This document shows positions 44,365 to 54,002 of a DNA stretch of 64,000 nucleotides, piece after piece. A program made the position numbers and the translations under genes. The notes under the pieces were generated by a model. It ran no database searches. It saw only the letters and a list, made by a program, of their open reading frames with translations, and was not told the DNA's origin. Origin of the DNA: JAPOXR01 sp963664715 (GTDB lineage: Bacteria > Pseudomonadota > Alphaproteobacteria > Rhodobacterales > Rhodobacteraceae); contig CAXXUY010000002.1 in assembly GCA_963664715.2 (NCBI GenBank), forward strand, positions 186,001 through 250,000. Reading direction: 5' to 3'. The stretch's first letter is position 1; the number at the start of each line of letters is the position of its first letter.

Positions 44365-44442
44365 CCAGTTTCGTTGGACTTCCAGGACAAATCAAACTAG
44401 GGTCTCGCAAAAAACAACCGGCACATGGAGAGGGCAGATTTA

Positions 44443-44961
44443 ATGAGCACTAGAACAATTTCGATCGCGTTGTTGACTGCGGTCTTGGTGGCGGGATGCT
44501 CCGGAAGTGGCAACCTCGGATTGGGTGGCGGCCCTGACAGTTCTTCCGATCCGGCCGGAGCCGATCTATCGGTGCAGCCGATCTACGAACAGGACTCTCC
44601 AGAGTATTTCGCACACTCGGTCGGAGACCGTGTGTTTTTCACGGTCGATCAGAGCACGATTACGGAAGAATCGGCACTGGTTCTGCGCCAGCAGGCAGAA
44701 TGGCTGAATGCCAATCCGACGTATTTGATCACGATAGAAGGTCATGCGGACGAACAGGGGACTCGTGAATACAACCTTGCACTTGGGGCGCGCCGGGCCA
44801 GCGCGGTGAAGGAGTTCCTGGTCGAAGTGGGAATTTCCTCACATCGGATTTCAACGGTGACCTACGGCAAGGAACGACCTGTTGCTGCCTGTTCAAACGA
44901 GTCGTGCTGGTCGCAAAACCGCCGTTCCGTAACCTTGCTCAACAGGGAATTGACCGGATAG
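44443..44961 (+). CDS. pal: Peptidoglycan-associated lipoprotein Pal
   Basis: Pal anchors the outer membrane to peptidoglycan. The 172-residue precursor starts MSTRTISIALLTAVLVAGC, with the lipobox LVAGC placing the lipidated Cys at 19. The OmpA-like domain includes VFFTVDQSTITEESALVLRQQAEWL, ITIEGHADEQGTREYNLALGARRASAV and YGKERPVAACSNESCWSQNRRSVTLL. The Asp and Arg of the diaminopimelate-binding site are in HADEQGTREYN and QNRR. An ATG at 44425 would add six residues, but the 44443 start gives a normal lipoprotein signal. Confidence 0.96.
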   Translation: MSTRTISIALLTAVLVAGCSGSGNLGLGGGPDSSSDPAGADLSVQPIYEQDSPEYFAHSVGDRVFFTVDQSTITEESALVLRQQAEWLNANPTYLITIEGHADEQGTREYNLALGARRASAVKEFLVEVGISSHRISTVTYGKERPVAACSNESCWSQNRRSVTLLNRELTG

Positions 44962-45828
44962 ATGTTCTTGCGCAGCGCGATTCGCGCGGTAATCGGCTCG
45001 CTGTTATTGGCACTGATGCTCTGCACGCCGTCGGTTGCCCAGGATGCAGACCAGGAAACCTTGGCGGATGTTCGCCGACAGTTGTTCGACCTCTATTCGG
45101 AGATGGAACGGCTGCGGCTGCAGTTGCTTCCATCCGGAACTGCGACCGACATTGAGAATATTGAAGAGGGTGTTGAACAGCCAAATCCTGTTGCAATCCG
45201 GAAAATTGATGAACTGGAGCGCGAACTTCGCAGGGCCATCTCGAAGATAGAAGAACTGGAATTCAGGATCATAAGGATCGCCGAGGACGGCACCAGGCAG
45301 ATCAAGGACCTTGAGTTTCTCCTGGTAGAGCTTGGCGGCGGGGATCTTTCGACGATCGGACCTGGAGTTCCACTAGGTGGCGAAACCGGATTCTTAGCAG
45401 CAGAACCTCCATCGGCCGGTCCGGCAGCGGGTGAATTCGACACGTCGACGGCTGAACAGATGGCATTTGATCTGGCGATGTCCGCCTATAGTGGTTCCAA
45501 CTACGTTGAGGCTGCGACCAGGTTTGAAGAATTCAACAGGAACTACGCGTTGAGCGAACTCAATGTCGATGCCCACTATTACCGGGCAGAATCACTGTTC
45601 AATGCAGGTGACCCGACCGGGGCGGCGAGAGCCTATCTCGAAAGCTACAAGTTGGATTCCACCGGAGTCGCGGCACCGCGGGCCTTGCTTGGCTTGGGAC
45701 GAAGCCTCTCTGCCGTTGGCCAGAACGCCGAGGCATGCAGGGTTCACCAGGAAATCGTCATCGCCTTTCCGGACTCTCCGGAGGCATCGTTTGCTTCCGC
45801 CGAGTTTAATTCATTGGGGTGCACTTGA
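44962..45828 (+). CDS. cpoB: Cell division coordinator CpoB (YbgF)
   Basis: CpoB couples outer-membrane constriction by Tol to septal peptidoglycan synthesis. This 288-residue protein begins directly after the pal stop and has a signal peptide ending SVAQ-DA. Then comes a coiled-coil segment (about 30-115, heptad-like with ELERELRRAISKIEELEFRI) and TPR repeats in the C-terminal half: AFDLAMSAYSGSNYVEAATRFEEF, DAHYYRAESLFNAGDPTGAARAYLES. It ends with a lone cysteine at NSLGCT. Its 3' end overlaps tilS by 10 nt. Confidence 0.92.
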   Translation: MFLRSAIRAVIGSLLLALMLCTPSVAQDADQETLADVRRQLFDLYSEMERLRLQLLPSGTATDIENIEEGVEQPNPVAIRKIDELERELRRAISKIEELEFRIIRIAEDGTRQIKDLEFLLVELGGGDLSTIGPGVPLGGETGFLAAEPPSAGPAAGEFDTSTAEQMAFDLAMSAYSGSNYVEAATRFEEFNRNYALSELNVDAHYYRAESLFNAGDPTGAARAYLESYKLDSTGVAAPRALLGLGRSLSAVGQNAEACRVHQEIVIAFPDSPEASFASAEFNSLGCT

Positions 45829-47084
45829 CTGCCGAAATCGCTGAACACCTTTCCGGATCATTGAGTCGTGTGGACGGTGTCGCGGAGGCTGGGAGAATCG
45901 GAGTGGCCGTATCGGGCGGCGGTGACTCGATGGCACTTCTGTCTTTCCTGCACTCGTGGTGCATAACCCGCCAGATCGAACTCTGCGCCGTTTCAGTCGA
46001 TCACGGAATCCGGAAAGAAAGTCTTGACGAGTGCAGGCGGGTAGGAGAATTCGCCTCGGAACTGGATGTTAGCCACCAGATTCTGACCAGCGATGGAGCC
46101 CGGTTGACCGGCAACCTCCAGGATGCAGCCAGAAGACTGCGCTATACACTGATCTCGGACTGGGCTCGTACAACCGGCCTGGGCTTCGTCGCGCTGGCCC
46201 ACACGCGTGATGATCAGGCCGAGACATTCCTTTTGAACCTCGCCAGGGGGTCCGGGATCGATGGGTTGGCAGCGATGCCGGTTGTGGTCCACAAGTTTGG
46301 AGTTTGCTGGTTGAGGCCGTTTCTCCAAGTAGGCCGGTCTGAACTCAGGGACTATCTGAGAGGTCAGGGCATCCGGTGGATAGACGACCCGTCCAACGAA
46401 GATGAGCGATTTGATCGGGTCAAGGCCAGGCGATTGTTGGAGGAGTTGGGTCCATTGGGTGTTTCAGGGGCACGCCTCGCGGCAACTGCTGAGAGAATGC
46501 AGGAAGCACGTGCCGTGCTCGAGCATGTGGCGTCGATTGCCGAAAGTGACTTGGCGACCTTGGACGAACTGGGCGAGACCCGTTTCGGTCGAGAGTTTTG
46601 GAACTTGCAGAAGGAAACCAGGCTACGCCTGGCGGCTGCGGCCATCGGCAGGGTGGCAGGCTCTGTGTATCGGCCGCGGATTGTTTCGCTGTGCGCTGGC
46701 CTGGACAGCGTCCGGAGTGGAAAGGCGTTCACGTTGTCAGGCTGCCTGCTTGTTCCAGGACATAATTCTGGATTTGGCGTGGTTAGGGAACTGGCATCCT
46801 GCGGTCCTCCTGTTCCCGGAAACCGTGTCTGGGACGGGCGCTGGCGCCTGTGCTCAAAGCGGCCGCCTCCTGGATCGGTCATCGGTCCGCTTGGAAAAGG
46901 CGGGTTGCAGGAATGCAAGGACTGGCGAACGACGGAGCGCATGAGGGAGAGCCTCATCGCGTCCCCGGCCCTTCGGCTGGAGGGTGGATTGCTGTCCGCG
47001 CCATTTGCCAGGAATGCCAATGGCTGGAAGTTTCGCAGGGTGGCAAACAAAGTTGTCGAAGCCCCTCTGCTTCCACCGGTTTGA
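45819..47084 (+). CDS. tilS: tRNA(Ile)-lysidine synthase
   Basis: TilS changes C34 to lysidine in the tRNA-Ile that reads AUA. The 421-residue protein has the N-terminal PP-loop motif AVSGGGDSMALLSFLH at about residues 29-44, then VDHGIRKESLDE, LALAHTRDDQAETFLLNLARGSG and IRWIDDPSNEDERFDRVKARRLLEEL. The C-terminal domain (about 310-421) is weakly conserved. The start is a GTG inside the end of cpoB, and a TTG two codons later is also possible. It sits between the tol block and ftsH, the usual place in this class. Confidence 0.93.
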   Translation: MHLTAEIAEHLSGSLSRVDGVAEAGRIGVAVSGGGDSMALLSFLHSWCITRQIELCAVSVDHGIRKESLDECRRVGEFASELDVSHQILTSDGARLTGNLQDAARRLRYTLISDWARTTGLGFVALAHTRDDQAETFLLNLARGSGIDGLAAMPVVVHKFGVCWLRPFLQVGRSELRDYLRGQGIRWIDDPSNEDERFDRVKARRLLEELGPLGVSGARLAATAERMQEARAVLEHVASIAESDLATLDELGETRFGREFWNLQKETRLRLAAAAIGRVAGSVYRPRIVSLCAGLDSVRSGKAFTLSGCLLVPGHNSGFGVVRELASCGPPVPGNRVWDGRWRLCSKRPPPGSVIGPLGKGGLQECKDWRTTERMRESLIASPALRLEGGLLSAPFARNANGWKFRRVANKVVEAPLLPPV

Positions 47085-47189
47085 ATTCCCGAATTTTGCA
47101 ATTATCTATTCAGCAGGATAATCTGGAATTCTCCACAGCCTTGGCGGTTTGGCCAACAACCGCAAATTACTGATGCGGAGGTATTTTCT

Positions 47190-49106
47190 TTGGGAAACGG
47201 CATGAGAAACCTGCTCCTGTGGGGTGCACTGTTCATTCTGGTGCTTGTACTGTTCAACGTGTTTACAGGCGGCGGGCGTATTTCCAGCACGCCGACCGTT
47301 TCACTGTCAAAGTTCATTGAACAGGTAGAAGCCGGTGAAATCGAGAGCGTCGTCCTGGACGGCGAGAAGATTATCGCCAGGGCCGGGAACGGATTGCAAT
47401 TTACCGTCATCCGGCCGCGTGAAGTGGACATCACGGAAACCCTGCTGGCAAATCAAGTCCAGATTGAGGCGAAGCCTCAGGAGCCGAGCGGACTGATGTC
47501 ATTCCTTGCACCGATCCTTCCATTCGTGATTCTGCTGGGTGTCTGGCTTTACCTGATCAACCGGATGCAGGGCGGCGGTCGCGGGGGCGCGATGGGCTTT
47601 GGAAAGTCGAAGGCGAGACTCCTGACCGAACGGCAAGGTCGCATAACGTTTGCAGATGTCGCCGGAATTGATGAGGCGAAGGAGGAACTGGAAGAAATCG
47701 TCGACTTCCTGAAGGATCCGGACAAGTTTTCAAGGCTCGGCGGCATGATCCCGACCGGAGCACTTCTTGTGGGACCGCCTGGAACCGGCAAGACATTGCT
47801 GGCCCGCGCAATCGCTGGCGAGGCAGGTGTCCCGTTCTTTACGATTTCCGGATCGGACTTCGTCGAAATGTTCGTTGGGGTTGGTGCCTCCAGGGTCCGC
47901 GACATGTTCGATCAGGCAAAGAAAAATGCTCCCTGCATCGTCTTCATCGACGAAATCGACGCTGTCGGGCGCTCACGCGGCATTGGATATGGCGGTGGAA
48001 ATGACGAGCGGGAACAGACACTGAACCAACTATTGGTCGAGATGGACGGATTTGAGGCCAATGAAGGCGTGATAATCGTCGCGGCGACCAACCGGCCGGA
48101 CGTTCTCGACCCGGCTCTGTTGCGGCCCGGCCGTTTTGACAGACAGGTGGAAGTGCCAGTTCCCGACATCACTGGAAGGGAAAAGATCCTGGAGGTGCAC
48201 TCAAAGAAGATTGAAACCGGCCCCGATGTCAGTCTGCGTATCATTGCCCGAGGCACTCCCGGGTTCTCGGGGGCCGATCTGGCGAATCTGGTCAATGAGG
48301 CAGCCTTGCTTGCCGCAAGGGTGGGGCGGAGCTACGTGACCATGGAAGACTTCGAATCTGCGAAGGACAAGGTCATGATGGGTGCCGAACGCCGGTCGAT
48401 GGTCATGACCGAGGACGAGAAGAGGTTGACAGCTTACCATGAGGCCGGGCACGCCCTGGTCGGGCTGAACGTTCCGCAGCATGATCCGATCCACAAGGCG
48501 ACAATCATTCCGAGGGGCCGGGCACTTGGATTGGTAATCGCATTGCCGGAACGTGACCAGCTGTCCGTGACGCTCACAAAGTACAAATCCAAGATTACCA
48601 TGGCGATGGGTGGCAAGGCCGCCGAGGAACTGGTGTTTGGTCCGGAGAACGTTACGTCCGGAGCTGCATCTGACATCGAACAGGTGACGAGGATTGCCCG
48701 AGCGATGGTCATGAAGTTCGGGATGTCTGAGGAACTGGGCAACATTGATTACGCCCAGGAACAGCAGACCTATTTGGGTGGACTCACGCAGGGCCCGAAG
48801 ATCAGCCCGGACACACAGGAGAAGATCGATTCCGAAGTCAGGAGGATTTGCGATTCCGGATATGAGATTGCCAAGGGAATTCTGACTGACAAGCGCAAGG
48901 AACTTGATCGTCTGGCCGAGGGATTGCTCGAGTATGAAACGCTTACGGGTGACGAGATTACGAAGGTCCTCAAGGGTGAACCGCTGGGACGGAATGATGA
49001 TGATCAGGGTTCCGACGATCCGAAGAGTACAGTGACGTCGATTCCAAAGATGCGGAAGCCTCAGTCCAGGAAATCCGGTGGTTACCTGGAGCCGGAACCG
49101 ACATAG
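47190..49106 (+). CDS. ftsH: ATP-dependent zinc metalloprotease FtsH (full length)
   Basis: This is the essential membrane-bound AAA+ protease for quality control of membrane proteins. It has 638 residues, in the usual range. Span 1 is at about 6-25, a periplasmic domain at 26-103 and span 2 at 104-123. The AAA module has Walker A GPPGTGKT (195-202), pore motif FVEMFVGVG, Walker B IVFIDEIDAVGR and SRH region ATNRPDVLDPALLRPGRFDRQ. The zinc site HEAGH is near residue 417 and the third ligand is in the region GAASDIEQVTR. The TTG start is supported by GGAGG 8 nt upstream. Confidence 0.97.
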   Translation: MGNGMRNLLLWGALFILVLVLFNVFTGGGRISSTPTVSLSKFIEQVEAGEIESVVLDGEKIIARAGNGLQFTVIRPREVDITETLLANQVQIEAKPQEPSGLMSFLAPILPFVILLGVWLYLINRMQGGGRGGAMGFGKSKARLLTERQGRITFADVAGIDEAKEELEEIVDFLKDPDKFSRLGGMIPTGALLVGPPGTGKTLLARAIAGEAGVPFFTISGSDFVEMFVGVGASRVRDMFDQAKKNAPCIVFIDEIDAVGRSRGIGYGGGNDEREQTLNQLLVEMDGFEANEGVIIVAATNRPDVLDPALLRPGRFDRQVEVPVPDITGREKILEVHSKKIETGPDVSLRIIARGTPGFSGADLANLVNEAALLAARVGRSYVTMEDFESAKDKVMMGAERRSMVMTEDEKRLTAYHEAGHALVGLNVPQHDPIHKATIIPRGRALGLVIALPERDQLSVTLTKYKSKITMAMGGKAAEELVFGPENVTSGAASDIEQVTRIARAMVMKFGMSEELGNIDYAQEQQTYLGGLTQGPKISPDTQEKIDSEVRRICDSGYEIAKGILTDKRKELDRLAEGLLEYETLTGDEITKVLKGEPLGRNDDDQGSDDPKSTVTSIPKMRKPQSRKSGGYLEPEPT

Positions 49107-49225
49107 AACAGTTTTTCTTTCCGGCCGCCGTGGTGGCGGGTGTGGCAGGGGCGGAAGTCGTGGATAGCCAACGGTGTCCGGCATTGGACAATTGCCGGTA
49201 ATTTGACGGGAGAACGGTAGACAAG

Positions 49226-50827
49226 ATGACTGGATTGCTTCTTGGTCTCTTGCTGCTTGCGCTGCTCATCTACCTGAACCGCAAGCAGGGAGGTGGTGGA
49301 CCAGCAGGAATGTTCGGCTACGGCAGGTCGCCGGCCAAATTGCTGACTGAAGACCAGGTTGGGGCAACCTTTGCCGACGTTGCGGGAATTGACGAGGCGA
49401 AGGAGGAACTCGAGGAAATCGTCGAGTTTCTTCGGGAACCACACAAGTTCTCTCGACTCGGAGGAAAGATCCCGAAAGGTGCGTTGCTGATTGGGCCGCC
49501 GGGTACCGGGAAGACCTTGCTTGCCCGAGCCATCGCCGGCGAGGCAGGCGTGCCGTTCTTCACGATTTCCGGGTCTGACTTCGTGCAGATGTTTGTCGGG
49601 GTCGGCGCGTCGCGTGTGCGCGACATGTTCGACCAGGCGAAAAAGAACGCACCCTGCATAGTTTTCATAGATGAGATTGATGCGGTCGGTCGCGCCAGGG
49701 GCGTTGGCATCGGCGGTGGCAATGACGAGCGGGAGCAGACGCTCAACCAGCTGCTGGTCGAGATGGACGGATTCGAGTCAAATGAGGGTGTTGTCATACT
49801 CGCAGCCACTAACAGGCCGGATGTCCTGGACCAGGCACTGCTGAGACCGGGACGCTTCGACAGGCAGGTCGTTGTTCCGGTTCCCGATCTGAAGGGCAGG
49901 GAGAAGATCCTGCAGGTGCATGCTCGACAGGTAAGACTCGGACCCGATGTCGATCTGAGGGGCATTGCCAGGGGAACGCCCGGGTTTTCCGGGGCAGATC
50001 TTGCCAATCTGGTTAATGAGGCTGCATTGATGGCAGCGCGGGTCGGCCGCCGGAACGTTGCCATGGACGATTTTGAAAATGCCAAGGACAAGGTCATTCT
50101 CGGAAGCGAACGCCGGTCAATGGTGATGACTGATGAAGACAGGCAACGGATAGCGTATCATGAGGCCGGTCACGCAATTGTCGGATTGAGTGTTCCGCAG
50201 CACGACCCGATCAACAAGGCAACGATCATCCCGAGGGGGATGGCGCTGGGAGTTGTTCACTCCATGCCGGAACGTGACGAGTTGTCGGTCACCTTTACGA
50301 AGTACCAATCCAAGATTGCGATGGCCATGGGCGGCAGTGCAGCCGAGGAGTTGATTTTCGGTTCCAATAACGTGTCGTCCGGGGCCGCATCAGACATCAA
50401 GCAGGCGACGCGAATTGCCCGGGCAATGGTCACCCAGTTTGGAATGTCCGAGAAGCTTGGAAAGATCGACTATTCGGGAAATCAGGACAATCAGCCCGGG
50501 TATGTGCAGGGTGACCGTACCAGCCCGGAGACCCAGAAGCTCATCGACATGGAGATTCGCCGCATTGTGGATGAGGGATACCAGCGCGCACTTTCAATCC
50601 TGACGGAGAAAGAGGACGGACTTGAACGGCTCGCAGCAGGCCTCCTGGAGTTCGAAACGTTGACCGGCGAGGAGATAAAGAGGGTCATGGATGGCAAGCA
50701 TCCGATTGAATCGGAACAGCCGGTTTCCAACGCGATACCGTTTCCGAAGAAGCCCGCAACCATGATTCCCAAATCCGGCAAGAGTGTCGCAGGGCCGGAC
50801 CCGGAAACCAGCATGGAGACGTCGTAG
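49226..50827 (+). CDS. Second FtsH-type protease lacking the periplasmic domain
   Basis: This 533-residue paralogue lies 119 nt after ftsH. It starts MTGLLLGLLLLALLIYLNRK, a single span that corresponds to span 2 of FtsH, and then directly enters the linker and AAA domain. The first span and the periplasmic domain are absent, and the short gap could not encode them. Walker A GPPGTGKT (90-97), IVFIDEIDAVGR, the SRH, HEAGH at 312-316 and SSGAASDIKQATRIAR are intact, so ATPase and protease should be active. The pore motif is FVQMFVGVG, with Gln121 for the usual Glu. It may form mixed hexamers with FtsH or a single-span protease like mitochondrial i-AAA. Confidence 0.93.
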   Translation: MTGLLLGLLLLALLIYLNRKQGGGGPAGMFGYGRSPAKLLTEDQVGATFADVAGIDEAKEELEEIVEFLREPHKFSRLGGKIPKGALLIGPPGTGKTLLARAIAGEAGVPFFTISGSDFVQMFVGVGASRVRDMFDQAKKNAPCIVFIDEIDAVGRARGVGIGGGNDEREQTLNQLLVEMDGFESNEGVVILAATNRPDVLDQALLRPGRFDRQVVVPVPDLKGREKILQVHARQVRLGPDVDLRGIARGTPGFSGADLANLVNEAALMAARVGRRNVAMDDFENAKDKVILGSERRSMVMTDEDRQRIAYHEAGHAIVGLSVPQHDPINKATIIPRGMALGVVHSMPERDELSVTFTKYQSKIAMAMGGSAAEELIFGSNNVSSGAASDIKQATRIARAMVTQFGMSEKLGKIDYSGNQDNQPGYVQGDRTSPETQKLIDMEIRRIVDEGYQRALSILTEKEDGLERLAAGLLEFETLTGEEIKRVMDGKHPIESEQPVSNAIPFPKKPATMIPKSGKSVAGPDPETSMETS

Positions 50828-51563
50828 CCCGACCTGCCGGGCTCCTGTTGGCAGATGCTGCCCTGCGGCAGCACTTGTTCATGAATTGCTTGAATGGAAT
50901 TGGCTGAATCCCAATGATTGGATCTGCCATGGTACTCGGTCGACAAAAGCCGTTCAAACTATCCTGAAATAGCTCAAAATCCCTCTCCATCAGGGTGCAG
51001 GCCGATCACTCCATTGCACGGATCCGGGTTCCGGATCCGGTTCTTTGTCGGTCCGGCCCGCCCTGCGGGGGCTGCTTCCCTGCATCGCCGTTGCCAGGCA
51101 GGTGGTCCGTGACGTCGGGCGACGGCGATCCCGAATGCAGAGCGGAGTACCGGAAGCGGCCCGGTCGGGCTCTACGATCCTCTGAACAGCCGGTTCCGGA
51201 TTTGCGGTCGTGACCCGATGTCACTCCCGGTTGGTAGGCATCGATCCTATGCCAGGAAGCGCTGAGGTCCCGCATCAGTCGATTCTCGACACAGGTTGAA
51301 CCGAAGGTTGATTTTCCGACCGGATCAATCCATCAGTCCGGAAACTGGCGACATTTTCTTCTTCAGCTGGAGTTCGTATCCAAGGTTGAACTGGGCCGAC
51401 ATACGAAAGTGGAGCAAGTTGCCCGTGGTCCGGTCGCGATCGGCAACGGGCCATCCGGCCTTCGGGCAGTCATCCGGCAAACTGGTTGCATCGCGACTGG
51501 GTGAAACATATTCGCTTCAGCAGATTGGCCGGTCTGTAGGCGAGTTCGCGGCAGGATAGGTCT
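50828..51563. other. Non-coding stretch between the second ftsH gene and MOSC gene
   Basis: These 736 bp hold no frame I can defend. A stem-loop TGCTGCC-CTGC-GGCAGCA at 50856-50873 lies 29 nt after the stop and is followed only by CTTGTTC, so at best it is a weak terminator. Two copies of CGGATCCGG, each a palindrome, lie at 51019-51027 and 51032-51040. A plus-strand frame of 87 residues just before the MOSC gene has a TTG start and no family resemblance. Confidence 0.45.
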
Positions 51564-52172
51564 ATGGCTTCTTTTCGAGATCCGGGTTTCAATGCCATGG
51601 TGGAATGGCTTGGCTGTGTGGCAGACCGAGATTCCACTCTGCGTTCGGCCGGCCGGAGTGAACTTGCGGTCGGATTTGCCGGTATTGTGGGGGAGTCTCA
51701 TGGCGGCCTTACTCGTCCTGCATGCGTCCGTGTCGAGGAGTTGTACGAGCAGGGCACGGAAATACGAAACACGCGCCAACTCTCGATTGTCTCGGCTGAG
51801 GAACTCAAGCTGATCGCAATTGACATGGGGATGGATGAAGTCACACCCGATCTTCTCGGAGCAAATATTGTTCTGAAAGGAATTCCGGATTTCACCCTGG
51901 TTCCGCCGTGTTCCAGGATCCAGTTCGAACATGGAGTGACCCTGGTCATTGATCTGGAGAATCTGCCATGCAATCTTCCCGCGCGCGAGATCGAGAAGGA
52001 AATGCCGGGTTTCGGCAGAAAATTCAAATCTTCGGCAAAGAACCGACGCGGCGTGACCGCATGGGTGGAGAGTGAAGGCACGGTGAAGACCGGGGAATCC
52101 GTCAGGTTATTCGTTCCGGTCCAGCCGCCATGGCCTCACGATCACGGGCCGGTATCCGATCATGTTTCGTAG
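51564..52172 (+). CDS. MOSC domain protein
   Basis: This 202-residue protein matches the MOSC fold, the sulfur-carrier domain also found at the C-terminus of molybdenum cofactor sulfurase. Recognisable parts are AGIVGESHGGLTRP, EIRNTRQLSIVSAEELKLIA, DLLGANIVLKGIPDFTLVPPCSRIQF, and ENLPCNLPAREIEKEMP. The cysteine in LPC could bind sulfur. The start ATG has AGGATAGG upstream. It is not linked to the molybdenum operons in this window, yet a role in providing or moving sulfur for Moco enzymes is a reasonable guess. Confidence 0.82.
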   Translation: MASFRDPGFNAMVEWLGCVADRDSTLRSAGRSELAVGFAGIVGESHGGLTRPACVRVEELYEQGTEIRNTRQLSIVSAEELKLIAIDMGMDEVTPDLLGANIVLKGIPDFTLVPPCSRIQFEHGVTLVIDLENLPCNLPAREIEKEMPGFGRKFKSSAKNRRGVTAWVESEGTVKTGESVRLFVPVQPPWPHDHGPVSDHVS

Positions 52173-52380
52173 GCCTCGGTCGACTGCTGAATTACGCACT
52201 TTCAGTGCAGGTCCTGGCGTTGTGGACAGACTTGTCTCCATCGCGGCGGAAAATGTAGGCGACTGCCCACGGGGACCGTGCTGCCCGCCAAGTGATGGTC
52301 GGTGGGAGTCTGGCTGAATTTGGCTTACGACCAATCCTGCTTCGCGTGTTCTGGCACGAACATTTACTGGAGGTGTGAAA

Positions 52381-53283
52381 TTGCCGGCAAGAATCATTGA
52401 TGGGAAGAGTTTTGCTGCTGACGTAAGAAAGCGGGTTGCCGATGAGGTCACTCGGTTGAAGACACGGACCGGTGTTGCGCCGGGCCTGGCTGTCGTGCTG
52501 GTAGGCGAGGACCCCGCCAGCCAGGTCTATGTACGCAACAAGTCCAAACAGACCACTGAAGTCGGGATGGTCTCGTTCAAGAAGGTGTTTGACAGGACGA
52601 TCAGCGAAAAAGAACTTCTGGGACATGTCAACCGCCTCAACGAGAATCCGGGCGTCGACGGGATTCTCGTGCAGTTGCCCCTACCTGACCACATCGATGC
52701 GAATGCGGTCATCAATGCGATTGATCCGGCCAAGGATGTCGATGGATTTCACATCTCGAACGTCGGTTTGCTCGCGACCGGTCAAAAATGCATGGTGCCC
52801 TGTACTCCGCTTGGCTGCCTCATGCTCCTGCGCAACCTCCATGGTGATCTGTCCGGGATGAATGCGGTCGTCATCGGTCGATCAAACATCGTCGGCAAAC
52901 CGATGGCGAACCTGTTGCTCAGGGAACACTGCACTGTCACGATTGCCCACAGCAGAACTCGGGACCTGCCAGCGACCTGCAGACGAGCGGACATATTGGT
53001 TGCCGCAGTCGGGAGACCGGAGTTCGTGCAAGGCAACTGGATCAAGGAAGGCGCTACCGTAATTGATGTTGGAATCAACCGGGTTCCGGCTCCGGAACTG
53101 GGAGAAGGCAGGCACAGGCTCGTTGGAGATGTGAGCCGTGTCGCTGGCAGCAAGTTCGCCGGTGCCATAACTCCGGTTCCGGGTGGGATCGGTCCGATGA
53201 CGATAGCTTGCCTGCTTGCAAACACCGTTACGGCCTGTTGCCGTGCAAACAATCTTGAAGAACCTGCAGACCTGATCGTCTGA
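52381..53283 (+). CDS. folD: Bifunctional methylenetetrahydrofolate dehydrogenase/cyclohydrolase
   Basis: FolD interconverts methylene-, methenyl- and formyl-tetrahydrofolate with NADP+. It has about 300 residues. The start is probably TTG at 52381, with GGAGG 7 nt upstream; a GTG at 52375 overlaps that site. Motifs are GEDPASQVYVRNKSKQT with catalytic Lys, VDGILVQLPLPDHID, DPAKDVDGFH, GRSNIVGKPMANLLL and DVGINRVPAP. VTPVPGGVGPMT is seen as ITPVPGGIGPMTIACLL. It is a single gene, convergent with pdeM. Confidence 0.95.
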   Translation: MPARIIDGKSFAADVRKRVADEVTRLKTRTGVAPGLAVVLVGEDPASQVYVRNKSKQTTEVGMVSFKKVFDRTISEKELLGHVNRLNENPGVDGILVQLPLPDHIDANAVINAIDPAKDVDGFHISNVGLLATGQKCMVPCTPLGCLMLLRNLHGDLSGMNAVVIGRSNIVGKPMANLLLREHCTVTIAHSRTRDLPATCRRADILVAAVGRPEFVQGNWIKEGATVIDVGINRVPAPELGEGRHRLVGDVSRVAGSKFAGAITPVPGGIGPMTIACLLANTVTACCRANNLEEPADLIV

Positions 53284-53297
53284 TTGGCGTTCCGTAT

Positions 53298-54002
53298 CTA
53301 ACGGTTGGCAGACCGTACGGGCATCTTGATGATACTTGCCCGGGTTCCCGTCAATATGGCGAGAGCATCACTGCACATGATCGATACAAGAGGTTCCTCC
53401 CGGCAGTCCATGCCCCCGGTATATGTGCCGTAGGCAGGCAGGATGATCCTGTTTTGGTCTACGAGAAAACAGGATCTGCTGACTCTTCTTCCTCTCGCCG
53501 AGACGCTAGCCTTGGGATGGTAGTGCCCGGAAACCTCCCTCTCGCATTCGGCAGATGCGACATGGCGGAACATGAGATCACCGAGTTCGAATTCCTGAAC
53601 GACCTCTCCACCGGCAACCTCAGGGTTCGCATCATGGTTTCCGCTGACCCAGATCCAGCGTATCTTGCGCTGAATTTCAACGATCTGGTCACCATGTGAT
53701 CCGAATACCTCGGTTGCTGCTTGATCGTCATCGAAGCTGTCGCCCAGGCAGATCAGGATGTTGGTCCTGGTCAGGACAAGATCGCAAGCCAGGCGACACA
53801 GCGCATCGGACGTTTCATACGGTGGCAGCAAGGTACCGCCTCGTCTGGCGATGCGCCGGGACTTTCCGAGGTGAAGATCAGAGACAACCAGTACACCATG
53901 GTCCAGCAATTGCAGGGCTCCGGTAGCATGGGCCCGTAACCTGTGACCATGAAACATGAACTCGACAAAGTTCTCATGCTCCTGGAGATGACTTTCAGGC
54001 AT
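53298..54002 (-). CDS. pdeM: Ligase-associated DNA damage response endonuclease PdeM
   Basis: This 234-residue metallophosphoesterase belongs to a repair group with Lhr-type helicase, ATP-dependent ligase and exonuclease. The metal-binding motifs are VVSDLHLGKS, LGDSFDD, VSGNHDAN and SGHYHPKA. The ATG overlaps the lhr stop by 8 nt, so the two are made together. The expected ligase and exonuclease genes are not in this window. Substrate in vivo is unknown; a DNA-end or repair intermediate is the family inference. Confidence 0.9.
   Translation of the reverse strand: MPESHLQEHENFVEFMFHGHRLRAHATGALQLLDHGVLVVSDLHLGKSRRIARRGGTLLPPYETSDALCRLACDLVLTRTNILICLGDSFDDDQAATEVFGSHGDQIVEIQRKIRWIWVSGNHDANPEVAGGEVVQEFELGDLMFRHVASAECEREVSGHYHPKASVSARGRRVSRSCFLVDQNRIILPAYGTYTGGMDCREEPLVSIMCSDALAILTGTRASIIKMPVRSANR

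Noticed and set aside
50856..50873. Stem-loop after the second ftsH gene as a terminator
   Set aside because: The stem is perfect, but no T-run follows, so an intrinsic terminator cannot be claimed.
51296..51559. 87-codon plus-strand frame just before the MOSC gene
   Set aside because: TTG start, no good ribosome binding site, and no recognisable family, although its position before the MOSC gene is suggestive.
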